In this document: positions 1-8,813 of the stretch, piece by piece
Position numbering within the stretch: position 1 is the first letter of the stretch
Layout of the letters: the number at the start of each line of letters is the position of its first letter
Source: an uncultured Oscillospiraceae bacterium
GTDB taxonomy: Bacteria > Bacillota > Clostridia > Oscillospirales > Oscillospiraceae
NCBI GenBank assembly: GCA_934591745.1
Contig: CAKTPQ010000002.1
Coordinates: 17,339 to 81,338 of the forward strand
Length of the DNA: 64,000 bases
Direction of reading: 5' to 3'
The notes under the pieces: model-generated
What the model saw: the letters and a program-made list of their open reading frames with translations, nothing else
What the model was told of the DNA's origin: nothing
Databases searched by the model: none
Position numbers and translations under genes: made by a program

Positions 1-1
1 C

Positions 2-3000
2 GCCGGACACGACATCGGCAAGTTCGGCTGCCGTCCCGGCGAGCGGGTGCCCTATCTGCACTACTACTACACCGATCTGTGGTTCCGCCGCCGCCGCATC
101 ACCGATATCGGCCATGTGGCCGCCAACCACTCCGTCTGGGATCTGGAGCCGGACTACCTGTCGGTGGAGTCGCTGCTGCTGATCTACGCGGACTTCCGGG
201 TGAAGCAGAGCCGCGGCCCCGACGGGCGGGAGATCACCCGTATCTCCTCGCTGGCGGAGGCCTTTGACGTGATCCTGGCCAAGCTGGACGGCGTGGACGA
301 TGCCAAGCGCCGCCGGTACATGCGGGTCTACGCCCGGCTGCGGGATTTTGAGCAGTTCATGGTGGACAAGGGCGTGGACATGACGCTGTGCGGCCGCGAC
401 ACGCCGCCCCGCCCGGTAAAGCAGACGGCGCTGATGACCGACGACGAGGCCCTCCACGCCCTGACCATGCAGTGCGTGGAGCACAATATGGAGCTGATGA
501 GCCGCCTCACCGGGCAGCGCAGCTTCGCCCAGCTGCTGGAGCTGGCCAGAGGCGAGACAAACTGGCGCCGCCTGCGGGCATATCTGGGCGTGTTTGAATC
601 CTATTCCCTGTACCTCCATATTCCCCAGAAGGTGCAGACGCTGGCCTTTCTCTATGAGCTGCTGATGCACCGGGAGGGCGACATCCGCCGTCAGGCGGCG
701 GCGCTGCTGGGCGAGATCATCGGCGGCTTCCACGCCGGCTACGCCAAGGAGCGGCCCGCCGGCAGCCGTCCCGATCCCCGGTCCATCACCGATCTGGACC
801 AGTGGAAGCTGTATCTGGACAAGATCCTCTACCCCGACCACAAGCTGATGCCCCAGCACCGGCGGTGGATCGGCTATACCCTGAAATTCGTGGTCATCTC
901 CCTGCTGCAGCACGCCGCAGGCCGGGAGGAGCGTTTTCTGGCACCGCTGTTCGCCTACTACCGCCGGCCGGAGAAGCTGGAGGACAGCGCGGCGTTCCAG
1001 CTGCTGGACGCCGCCGCCGCGCTGCCGGACGCGGTGTATACCCGCCGCCACACGGCGCTGCTGCTGCGGTTTGCCGAGACGCTCTCCGCCCGGGAGGACG
1101 TGCAGGTGCGCACCGCCGCCGTACTGCTGCTGGATCGGCTGCACCGGCTGGCGCCCCAGTCTCCCGGCCCCCTGCGGGCGTTGGAGCGGACGGACTGCAC
1201 AGGCAGCACCACCCTCCGTCTGCTGCGGGAGGATGTGATGCAGAGCGGCGCGGCCATCACCCTGCCGGACGACGCCGTGTCCGAGATATTTCTGGACAAC
1301 CTGAAGACCGCCACGCCGTGGATCACCAAGCAGGCCAACATCCGTCTGCTGACGGACTTCGCCCGCAGCGGCAGCAGCCCCGCACTGCACATCGCCACCC
1401 ATCTTTCCAATCTCATCAAGGTCAGCGACCGCGTTACCGTACGCCACAGCGCCGGCAGCGCCCTGCTGGAGCTGGCCCCCCGCCTGACGGCGGACCAGCG
1501 CAACGAGGTGGCGGTGGAGCTGTGCCGCGGTCTGGAGCTGGGTCAGCAGGAGTTCACCAAGTATATCCCCGACTATCTGGGGCGCTTTGCCCTGTGGCTG
1601 CCTCCCGCTGAGCTGGACGAGGTGCTGGACGACCTGTGGGTGAACCTCAGCGCCTCCGACAGCCGGGTGGCCGCCTCGGTGCTGGACACCGTGGGCATCA
1701 TCTATGAGGCCTATGACACCTACCGCACCCGCTATCCCGAGGAGGACGAGGCCTACCGCCGCCGCCGTCAGCGGCTGCTGGGCATGCTGATGCGGGGCCT
1801 GTACGGCATCGACGCCGCTGTGCGGCAGGAGGCGCTGTACGTGCTGGGCCGCCGGGTGTTCGGCTCGGCGGAGCTGGGCGACCACGAGAAGTGCCGCGCC
1901 TTTGTGCTGACGGAGCGGAAGCTGCTGGCCGCCTACGACGAGGAGCCGGACGAGGGCCTGACATTCTACTACCGGGCGGCCATGCTGGGCCGGCTCTACC
2001 GCTTCATGACGGAGGAGCAGCTGTTCCGGGAGGGCTTCGACTTCGGCCCGCCCCGGCCGCTGGCTTTCTTCCCCGGCACCTTCGACCCCTTCACCCTGTC
2101 CCACAAGGGCATCGTCCGGGCTATCCGGGACGCGGGCTTCGAGGTGCTGCTGGCCATTGACGAGTTTTCCTGGTCCAAGCGCACCCAGCCCTACCGCATC
2201 CGCCGCCGCATCGCGGCCATGTCCGTGGCCAACGAGTTCCACGTCCACATTTTCCCGGAGAACTTCCCGGTGAACATCGCCAACCCGGAAAACCTGCGCC
2301 AGCTGCGGCAGGCGTTTCCGGGGCGCAGCGTGTCCATCGTGGTGGGCAGCGACGTGGTGGCCCACGCATCGTCCTATCACAAGCCGCCCACGGCGGATTC
2401 CATCCACACGTTCGACCATGTGGTGTTCCGCCGCACGGAGCCGGACGCCGAGCCGGCGGATTACAGCTGTATCACCGGCCATGTGGTGGAACTGACACTG
2501 CCGCCCCAGCTGGAGGAGATCAGCTCCACCCGCATCCGGGAGGCGGTGGACGCCAACCGGGATGTGTCCAATCTCATCGACCCCATGGCCCAGGAGTTCA
2601 TCTACCGGCAGGGCCTGTACCTCCGGGAGCCGCAGGACAAGCCGGTGCTGCGGACGGAGGATCTGCTGTTCGTCAGCTGCCCCGGCCCGGAGGAGCGGAC
2701 GGACAGCCTGCTGCGGGACATCTTCGGCGCCTCCTCTGCCGCCATGCGCCGACGGCTGGAGGAGTGCGGCGACCAGCTGATGCTGCTGTGCGACGGCGTC
2801 AGCGGCGATGTGCTGGGCGCGGCGTCCTACCGCTGCCTGGACTCCCAGCACCTGTTCGCACGGCTGAACGATCCGGCTCTCAGCGGCATCGTCCGCCAGA
2901 ACGCCGGGGGCCGCACCCTGCTGCTCAGCGGCCTGTTCGTCCCCAAGGGCGAGCGGCAGCTGGATCTCGGTCAGCTGCTGCTGACGGAGGTGCTGACCAC

Positions 3001-4135
3001 CGCCCTCAGCCGGGAGTACACCTACGCGCTGTACTGCCCGCTGGAGGGCGCCGTGTCCGGCTACGGACGGCAGCTGGCGCAGCTGCAGGGCTTCGTACCC
3101 GTGCAGCACCGGGAGGGCTATGACGTGCTGGGCGTGGATATGCGCCGGCCCATTGTCCTCAGCCGCAACGTGGACACCGCCATCAAGGCACCGCTGGGCA
3201 CATCGCCCCGTGTGGCGGCGGCCATTGCGGGCGCCCACCGGCGTCTGCAGGCCGCGCTGACGAAGCTGCAGCCAGGCTCACTGGTGCTGAGCCTGTCAGC
3301 CGGGGTCATCTACCACCGGCTGCTCCAGCGCATCACCGCCCGCAACGGCGTGCCGGCGGAGCCGGTGACGCCGCGGGTCCTCGGCCCCGATATCTGTGTG
3401 CCCTACGGCAAGATCCTGCGGGGCGTGGCGGTGCCCAACACCGTTACCAAGACGCTGCGCACCGACAAGGTGTACGAGGCGGATCTCAGCGCCTATTCCA
3501 TCGAAGCCTACCCCGACTATTCGCCGCTGCCCGACCAGGTGCGCACCATCCGGGCCTTTGACCGGCCGGTGATCCTGGTGGACGACATGCTCCACGACGG
3601 CAAGCGTATCCGGCGTCTGGCCCCGCTGCTGGAGGAGACAAATACCCCGGTGGATCAGGTGCTGGTGGGCTATCTCACCGGCGTGGGCCGGGAGCTTATG
3701 GAGCAGCTGGGCTATCCGGTGGACGGCATCTACTACCTGCCCAACCTGCGGATGCGGTTCGTGGAATCCACGCTGTATCCCTTTATCGGCGGCGACACCG
3801 TCCGCCGCACCGAGCGGCTCCCCGGCGGGCTTCAGCCGTCTGTGAACCGCATTTTGCCCTACGCCGCGCCGGAATTCGCCCCCATGGACGGCCGCACCGC
3901 GTGGGAGCTGAGCCTGTGCTGCCTGGAAAACGCACGGGATATCCTGCTGGCGCTGGAGACGGAGTTCCGAAGCCTCTACGCCCGCAACCTGACGCTGAAC
4001 CGGCTGGGCGAAGCGGTGGTGCTGCCCCTGTGTCCCGACAAGGGCGGCTGCATCACCTACGACGTGAGCCGCGCCGCCTCCGCCTGTCTGGAGGGGGATA
4101 TCGAGCTGTTGAAGCGGATGCGCCCGGCGGACTGA
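2..4135 (+). CDS. Multidomain HD / helical-repeat / nucleotidyltransferase / GNAT-like / PRTase-like protein (5' partial)
   Basis: The reading frame is open from base 2, so the true start lies outside the window; a GTG at 47 is internal. The visible part is about 1,377 residues. It opens with an HD phosphohydrolase motif (GHDIGKFG, residues 2-9), followed by about 600 residues of leucine- and arginine-rich helices resembling HEAT repeats. A NadD/PPAT-like nucleotidyltransferase fold follows, with GTFDP at about residue 692 and ISSTRIR at about 840. The usual HxGH is TLSH here. Next comes a stretch resembling a GNAT acetyltransferase (about 890-1050). The C-terminal part carries a phosphoribosyltransferase-like VILVDDMLHDGKR motif at about 1190. 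The domain calls come from motifs; the overall function is unknown, though nucleotide or NAD-related metabolism or sensing is possible. It probably forms an operon with the next two genes (gaps of 18 and 14 bp). Confidence 0.75.
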   Translation, partial: AGHDIGKFGCRPGERVPYLHYYYTDLWFRRRRITDIGHVAANHSVWDLEPDYLSVESLLLIYADFRVKQSRGPDGREITRISSLAEAFDVILAKLDGVDDAKRRRYMRVYARLRDFEQFMVDKGVDMTLCGRDTPPRPVKQTALMTDDEALHALTMQCVEHNMELMSRLTGQRSFAQLLELARGETNWRRLRAYLGVFESYSLYLHIPQKVQTLAFLYELLMHREGDIRRQAAALLGEIIGGFHAGYAKERPAGSRPDPRSITDLDQWKLYLDKILYPDHKLMPQHRRWIGYTLKFVVISLLQHAAGREERFLAPLFAYYRRPEKLEDSAAFQLLDAAAALPDAVYTRRHTALLLRFAETLSAREDVQVRTAAVLLLDRLHRLAPQSPGPLRALERTDCTGSTTLRLLREDVMQSGAAITLPDDAVSEIFLDNLKTATPWITKQANIRLLTDFARSGSSPALHIATHLSNLIKVSDRVTVRHSAGSALLELAPRLTADQRNEVAVELCRGLELGQQEFTKYIPDYLGRFALWLPPAELDEVLDDLWVNLSASDSRVAASVLDTVGIIYEAYDTYRTRYPEEDEAYRRRRQRLLGMLMRGLYGIDAAVRQEALYVLGRRVFGSAELGDHEKCRAFVLTERKLLAAYDEEPDEGLTFYYRAAMLGRLYRFMTEEQLFREGFDFGPPRPLAFFPGTFDPFTLSHKGIVRAIRDAGFEVLLAIDEFSWSKRTQPYRIRRRIAAMSVANEFHVHIFPENFPVNIANPENLRQLRQAFPGRSVSIVVGSDVVAHASSYHKPPTADSIHTFDHVVFRRTEPDAEPADYSCITGHVVELTLPPQLEEISSTRIREAVDANRDVSNLIDPMAQEFIYRQGLYLREPQDKPVLRTEDLLFVSCPGPEERTDSLLRDIFGASSAAMRRRLEECGDQLMLLCDGVSGDVLGAASYRCLDSQHLFARLNDPALSGIVRQNAGGRTLLLSGLFVPKGERQLDLGQLLLTEVLTTALSREYTYALYCPLEGAVSGYGRQLAQLQGFVPVQHREGYDVLGVDMRRPIVLSRNVDTAIKAPLGTSPRVAAAIAGAHRRLQAALTKLQPGSLVLSLSAGVIYHRLLQRITARNGVPAEPVTPRVLGPDICVPYGKILRGVAVPNTVTKTLRTDKVYEADLSAYSIEAYPDYSPLPDQVRTIRAFDRPVILVDDMLHDGKRIRRLAPLLEETNTPVDQVLVGYLTGVGRELMEQLGYPVDGIYYLPNLRMRFVESTLYPFIGGDTVRRTERLPGGLQPSVNRILPYAAPEFAPMDGRTAWELSLCCLENARDILLALETEFRSLYARNLTLNRLGEAVVLPLCPDKGGCITYDVSRAASACLEGDIELLKRMRPAD

Positions 4136-4153
4136 CGGGAAAGGAGAAACGAT

Positions 4154-5122
4154 ATGAACGGTTTTACTCTGGGCTTTGACAATGCCTCCGGCGGCGTGCT
4201 GCGCCTGTCGGAGAAAGTCCGCGTCACACTGCTGGCGCTGGGCGATGTGGGCAGCACGCTGCTGATGGGCCTGCGGCTCATGGGCGGCGACGTCATCGCG
4301 TCTATCGGCATCTGCGATGTGCGCCCCGGCGCGGCCCAGCGCTGGGAGTTCGAGCTGAACCAGATCCAGCCGCCGGACGGCGCGGCCATGCCGCCGGTGG
4401 ACATCATCCAGCCGGAGCAGGTATTTGACGGCGACGTGTTTTTGTTCTGCGCCTCCCGGATGGTGCCGGACACCTCCGTCACCGGCGGCGATGTGCGCAT
4501 GGCGCAGTATGGGCTGAACCGGGAGCTGGCCGCCGTCTATGCCCGCATGGCGCGGGATAAGGGCTACAAGGGACTTTTCTGCGTGGTCAGCGACCCGGTG
4601 GATCCCCTATGCCGCGCTGTACTGCGGGAGAGCAGCCGGGACGAAAGCGGCGAGCCGGACGGCAGGGGCCTGCGTCCCTGTCAGGTGCGGGGCTTCGGCC
4701 TGGGCGTCATGCATGCCCGTGCGCTGTACTTCGCCCGGAAGGACCCTCGCTTTGCCGCCTATCTCACGGAGGGACGGGCCTTCGGTCCTCACGGGGAGGA
4801 CCTGGTGCTGGCCAACTCCATCGAGCACTACGACGACGCCCTGTCCCGGGAGCTGACGGAGAAGGTGGCGCACGCCAATCTGGACATGCGGAGACTGGGC
4901 TACAAGCCCTATGTGGCCCCGGCCCTCAGCTCCGGTGCGCTGACGCTGCTGGCACTGCTGCGGGGCCAATGGCACTACGCCTCCGTGTATATGGACGGCA
5001 TCTTCATGGGCTGCCGCAGCCGCCTGACGCCCGCAGGCATCGAGGTGGAGCAGCTGTCCCTGCCGCCTGCGCTGCAGGCGCGTATTGAGGAAACGGCGGC
5101 GCGGCTGGGCGCCATCGACTGA
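4154..5122 (+). CDS. Lactate/malate dehydrogenase-like NAD-binding protein
   Basis: This is a 322-residue protein, the usual length for the LDH/MDH family. An N-terminal Rossmann strand and loop (VTLLALGDVGSTLLMGLRL, about residues 24-42) replaces the classic GxGxxG with LGDVGST. SDPVDPLCR near residue 150 corresponds to the NPVD segment of LDH/MDH. The usual catalytic Arg-Asp-Arg-His set cannot be placed with confidence, so enzymatic activity is uncertain. GGGAAAGGAG lies just upstream of the ATG. It sits 18 bp after the multidomain gene and 14 bp before the flavodoxin-like gene, on the same strand, so it likely works with them. The alternative is a non-catalytic NAD-binding protein. Confidence 0.6.
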   Translation: MNGFTLGFDNASGGVLRLSEKVRVTLLALGDVGSTLLMGLRLMGGDVIASIGICDVRPGAAQRWEFELNQIQPPDGAAMPPVDIIQPEQVFDGDVFLFCASRMVPDTSVTGGDVRMAQYGLNRELAAVYARMARDKGYKGLFCVVSDPVDPLCRAVLRESSRDESGEPDGRGLRPCQVRGFGLGVMHARALYFARKDPRFAAYLTEGRAFGPHGEDLVLANSIEHYDDALSRELTEKVAHANLDMRRLGYKPYVAPALSSGALTLLALLRGQWHYASVYMDGIFMGCRSRLTPAGIEVEQLSLPPALQARIEETAARLGAID

Positions 5123-5136
5123 GAGGAGGACGGGCC

Positions 5137-6168
5137 ATGCTGACGGTACTTTTGCCGGAAAACGGTCACAGTACGCCGCTGCGCCAGCTGCTGACGCCGC
5201 TGCTGCCGGCGGGCAGCCAGTTCCGCGACCCGGACGACGGGCTGGAGGGCCTGACGGATAAGCGGCTGCTGTTCGCCGTGGCGCTGGACGAGGGCGGCTG
5301 CAACGAGGCGTACTACCGGATGCTCTTCCGTCTGCGCCGGAGCCTGACGCTGCTCCACGGCTGTGTGGCGGGGCTGGTGGTCACGGGCGTGGGGGAGTTC
5401 TATACCAAGGACGTGGCACGGGACATGGTGTTCGCCGCCAACCAGTCCGGCTGCGCGTTTATCGGACGGCCGCTGGTGGAGGCCACCGGCTCCCTGCGGA
5501 ATTTCCGGACGCAGGCGCAGATCGGCGGCACCGATGAGGTCACGGCGTTCCACGCCGCTGTGGCCGAGTTGATCGGGCGGCTCACGGATTGGGAAAAGCC
5601 CGCGCCCATCCGGCACATTCTGGCGCTCCACGCCTCCCAGCGCAGCACCTCCAATACGCTGGCGCTGTGGGAGCTTGTGAAAAGCGCCCTGCCGGACACG
5701 GTGGAGGTGGAGGAGATCTGCCTGCGCAACGGCACCATGGCCGACTGCAACGGGTGCAGCTATACCGCCTGTCTCCACTTCGGGGAGCAGGGCGGCTGCT
5801 TCTACGGCGGCCCCATGGTGGAGGAGGTCTACCCCGCTGTCCGGCGGTGCGACGCGCTGGTGATGCTGTGTGCCAACTACAACGATGCGCTGGCGGCCAA
5901 CCTGACGGCCTGCGTCAACCGGCTGACGGCGCTGTTCCGCCAGAACCGGTTTTACGACAAGCGGCTGTTCGGCCTGGTGGTGTCCGGCTACTCCGGCGGC
6001 GACCTGCTGGCGCGGCAGCTGATCTCGGCGCTGAACATGAACAAGTCCTTCTTCCTGCCGCCCCACTTCTGTCTGCTGGAGACGGCCAACGAGCGGGGCA
6101 GCCTGGTGAAGCTGCCCCACATCGCGGAGGAGGCGGCGCGGTTCGCCGGGAGCATGATGGAAAACTGA
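5137..6168 (+). CDS. Flavodoxin-fold / NAD(P)H-dependent FMN reductase-like protein
   Basis: The protein has 343 residues. The C-terminal half (about 155-340) resembles NADPH-dependent FMN reductases and iron-sulfur flavoproteins: a first beta strand with LALHASQRSTSNT, a CNGCSYTAC segment near 205, and a flavin-loop-like LCANYNDALAANL near 245. The N-terminal half (1-150) looks like a second, divergent alpha/beta domain, possibly a duplicated flavodoxin fold. The cysteines near 205 could be redox-active or ligate a metal or cluster; that is inference. AGAGGAGG precedes the ATG. It is the last gene of the three-gene operon and is followed by a perfect 16-bp inverted repeat at 6180-6216. Confidence 0.6.
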   Translation: MLTVLLPENGHSTPLRQLLTPLLPAGSQFRDPDDGLEGLTDKRLLFAVALDEGGCNEAYYRMLFRLRRSLTLLHGCVAGLVVTGVGEFYTKDVARDMVFAANQSGCAFIGRPLVEATGSLRNFRTQAQIGGTDEVTAFHAAVAELIGRLTDWEKPAPIRHILALHASQRSTSNTLALWELVKSALPDTVEVEEICLRNGTMADCNGCSYTACLHFGEQGGCFYGGPMVEEVYPAVRRCDALVMLCANYNDALAANLTACVNRLTALFRQNRFYDKRLFGLVVSGYSGGDLLARQLISALNMNKSFFLPPHFCLLETANERGSLVKLPHIAEEAARFAGSMMEN

Positions 6169-6179
6169 GCAGAAACGGT

Positions 6180-6216
6180 AAGAGACGGATATGCGTAAAA
6201 CGCATATCCGTCTCTT
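6180..6216. terminator. Perfect 16-bp inverted repeat between convergent operons
   Basis: AAGAGACGGATATGCG (6180-6195) and its exact complement (6201-6216) flank a TAAAA loop. It lies between the convergent flavoprotein gene (+) and sufU (-). Neither side has a clear U-tract, so it may stop or protect transcripts rather than act as a classic intrinsic terminator. Confidence 0.5.
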
Positions 6217-6259
6217 GCTGTATGATGAGAGAGAAACAGTGGTGTCAGGGGTCTATCGT

Positions 6260-6691
6260 CTAATCGTTTTTGCCGCGGAGGGCCTCGCCCAGCGTCCGCC
6301 AGCCCAGCATGGCGCACTTCACACGGGCGGGCATGTGGGCCACGTCCCGCAGGGCGCCGGCCTCCTCCAGCTGGTCGATCTCATCCTCCGTGGCCTCGCC
6401 GCGGATCATCCGCTGGAACAGGTCACAGAGGTGGAGGGCCTCGTCTTTGGGACGGCCGATGACCATGCCCAGCATGATGTCCGCCGACGCCTGGGACACG
6501 GCGCAGCCGCTGCCGACGAAGGCGCCATCGGTAATGGTATCGCCGTCGGTCTTGAGCTTCAGGCGTATCTCATCGCCGCAGCTGGGGTTGACCCCCGCCA
6601 GCTCGATGTCGGCGTCCAGCAGGTCGTGCTTGAACTCGGGATGGAGGTTGTGCTCCGTCAGGATCTCGTTGTAAAAGCGGTTAGTTTCCAT
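6260..6691 (-). CDS. sufU: SufU-type Fe-S cluster scaffold / sulfur-transfer protein
   Basis: This 143-residue protein begins METNRFYNEI; the frame is open further upstream, but only inside sufS. The SufU/IscU cysteines are visible in PSCGD (Cys38), SGCAVSQAS (Cys63) and VKCAMLGW (Cys126), with Asp40 next to the first. SufU accepts persulfide sulfur from SufS and passes it to the SufBCD scaffold in the cytoplasm. The start overlaps the end of sufS by 11 bp, so translation is probably coupled. It is the last gene of sufCBDSU. No SufA or SufE is present, as is usual for Gram-positive Suf systems. Confidence 0.92.
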   Translation of the reverse strand: METNRFYNEILTEHNLHPEFKHDLLDADIELAGVNPSCGDEIRLKLKTDGDTITDGAFVGSGCAVSQASADIMLGMVIGRPKDEALHLCDLFQRMIRGEATEDEIDQLEEAGALRDVAHMPARVKCAMLGWRTLGEALRGKND

Positions 6692-7895
6692 AGCCCATAC
6701 GCTCCCTGATGGTGGACAGGCTCTGCAGCAGACGGTCCACCTCGTTTTCCGTGTTGTAGAAGGCAAAGCTGGCCCGCACCGTGGCGCTGAGTCCCAGATG
6801 CTGCAGAAGCGGCTGGGCACAGTGGTGACCCGCCCGGACATCCACGCCGTCGCAGGCCAGGATCTCACTGACGTCGTGGGGATGGACGCCCTCCACGGTG
6901 AAGGTGACGATGCCGCTGTGCTCCTCCGGCTTATCCGAGCCGATGACGTGGATGTGGGGCATGTCTGCCATGCCCGCCAGCGTCCGCTGCGTCAGGGCCA
7001 GCTCCTGCCGGTGCATGGCTTCGAAGCCCACGGACTGTACATAGTCGATGGCGGCGTGCAGCCCCGCCGCGCCGGCGGCGTTGACGGTGCCGGCCTCATA
7101 TTTGTGGGGCAGCTCCGCGAACACCGCACCCTCCCGGCTGACGGACTCGATCATCTCGCCGCCGGTGAGAAACGGGGGCATCGCCTCCAGCAGGGCACGC
7201 TTGCCGTACAGCACGCCGATGCCCATGGGGCCGTAGACCTTGTGGCCGGAGAAGGCCAGGAAGTCCGCGTCCAGCGCCTGCACGTCCACGGGGATGTGGG
7301 GCGTGCTCTGGGCGCCGTCCACCACCAGCACCGCGCCGCGCCTGTGAGCCATGTCCGCCAGCCGGCGGATGGGGTTGACGCGGCCGATGACGTTGGAGAC
7401 GTGGGTCACGGCCACCAGCTTCGTTTTATCGGTGATGAGGGCCTCGGCCTTGTTCAGGTCCAGGCTGCCGTCCGGCTCGCAGTCCAGGAATTTCAGGGAC
7501 GCGCCGGTCTGGCGGCACACCATCTGCCAGGGCAGCAGGTCGCTGTGATGCTCCAGAATGGAGACCACCACCTCGTCCCCGGCCTTGATATGGCTGAGGC
7601 CGTAGCTGTACGCCACCAGATTCAGACCCTCGGTGGTGTTGCGGGTGAACACGATCTCCGCCGTGCTCTTTGCGTTCAGGAACCGGCGCACCGCCTCCCG
7701 GGCGTTCTCGTAGGCGTCGGTGGCCGCGATACTCAGGGGGTACAGGCCCCGGAGGGGGTTGGCGTTCTGCTCACAGTAGAAGCGGCGCACCGCGTCCAGC
7801 ACGCACTGGGGCCGCTGGGCCGTGGCCGCGTTGTCCAGATAGGCGATATCCTGCGCCATCAGCAGGGGGAAATCCTTTCGATAGGCGTTGGTCAT
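6681..7895 (-). CDS. sufS: Cysteine desulfurase SufS
   Basis: This is a 404-residue class V aminotransferase-fold enzyme that uses PLP to take sulfur from cysteine for Fe-S assembly. The PLP lysine is Lys219 in SGHKVYGP, and the persulfide-forming cysteine is Cys359 in RAGHHCAQP, which is the group II (SufS) signature. The DGAQS segment (193-197) binds the cofactor. The ATG follows GGAGGT with good spacing. It lies 1 bp from the end of sufD and overlaps sufU, so it belongs to the same transcript. Confidence 0.95.
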   Translation of the reverse strand: MTNAYRKDFPLLMAQDIAYLDNAATAQRPQCVLDAVRRFYCEQNANPLRGLYPLSIAATDAYENAREAVRRFLNAKSTAEIVFTRNTTEGLNLVAYSYGLSHIKAGDEVVVSILEHHSDLLPWQMVCRQTGASLKFLDCEPDGSLDLNKAEALITDKTKLVAVTHVSNVIGRVNPIRRLADMAHRRGAVLVVDGAQSTPHIPVDVQALDADFLAFSGHKVYGPMGIGVLYGKRALLEAMPPFLTGGEMIESVSREGAVFAELPHKYEAGTVNAAGAAGLHAAIDYVQSVGFEAMHRQELALTQRTLAGMADMPHIHVIGSDKPEEHSGIVTFTVEGVHPHDVSEILACDGVDVRAGHHCAQPLLQHLGLSATVRASFAFYNTENEVDRLLQSLSTIRERMGYGN

Positions 7896-7896
7896 G

Positions 7897-8793
7897 TCAC
7901 ATACCTCCGTTCAATTCATGCTGTACCGTCTCCGCTGTGGCGTCGTCGCCCAGGTCGTGGGCCAGACGCTCCACGGCGGCACGGGCCATCAGGTCCTCCG
8001 CCGCAGCGCGGTCGAAACCCCGGCTCTCGAAGTAAAAGAGCGTGTTGTCGTCCAGTGCGCCGATGGTGGCGCCGTGGGTGCCCTCCACATTCTCCTCGGC
8101 ACAGAGGATCAGAGGCACGGTCTTGTTCACCACATCGTCGCCAAGCAGCAGCACCGTCTCCTGCTCGCTGCCGGTGGAGCCGGCGGAGCCGTGCCTGAAG
8201 TCGATAGTGCCGCGGAACACCTTTTTAGCGCTGCCGGACAGCGCACCGGACACGTCGATGTCGCTGCGGGTGTTCTGCCCCACATGGTCCACCGCCAGAT
8301 TCAGGTCGATGACCTGCTCATCCCGGCCCAGATAACCCATAGCGGCCTTCAGGGACGCGCCGTCCGCCAGCGTCAGCCGGTCGTCGGCGTAGGTGTCGCC
8401 CCGACCGGGCAGCAGGCGGTACAGCTCCACAGAGCTGCCCTCCGGACAGCGGGCCGCCACCTCGCTGCGCAGGACGGCGCCCGCGTCCATGGCCTGCACC
8501 TGCACCAGACGGATCACCGCGCCCGCCGCGGGCCGCAGCACCGTCCGGACGTGGAGGTGCTCTCCGCCCCGGAACGTCTCGTACACCGTGACGCGCTGGC
8601 CGGGAGCGGCGGTGACCTCCACCGTTTTCCGGGTGTAGTGCGCATGGGCGGACAGCGTCAGCCGTCCGTCGGCGGACAGCAGCTCCGTGCCGCCGTCCAC
8701 GGCGCCCGCCTCGTCCCAGAGGAGGGCCGTTTCATTGACGCCCAGCCGGTTCCATGTACGGGTGGGCAGTTTGTTCACAAGAATGGTATCCAT
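7897..8793 (-). CDS. sufD: SufD-like component of the SufBCD scaffold
   Basis: The protein has 298 residues and is shorter than many SufD proteins (about 400), with a compact N-terminal part. The C-terminal half holds the SufB/SufD beta-helix region (for example DIDVSGALSGSAKK and FRGTIDFRHGSAGS) and ends with the conserved ESRGFDRAAAEDLMARA helix. It forms a complex with SufB and the SufC ATPase. The ATG at 8793 was chosen over the in-frame TTG at 8799 because AGGAG lies 8 bases before the ATG but only 2 before the TTG. It is flanked by sufB and sufS in the operon. Confidence 0.88.
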   Translation of the reverse strand: MDTILVNKLPTRTWNRLGVNETALLWDEAGAVDGGTELLSADGRLTLSAHAHYTRKTVEVTAAPGQRVTVYETFRGGEHLHVRTVLRPAAGAVIRLVQVQAMDAGAVLRSEVAARCPEGSSVELYRLLPGRGDTYADDRLTLADGASLKAAMGYLGRDEQVIDLNLAVDHVGQNTRSDIDVSGALSGSAKKVFRGTIDFRHGSAGSTGSEQETVLLLGDDVVNKTVPLILCAEENVEGTHGATIGALDDNTLFYFESRGFDRAAAEDLMARAAVERLAHDLGDDATAETVQHELNGGM

Positions 8794-8813
8794 TGTCAAA
8801 GCTCCTTTCCCGC

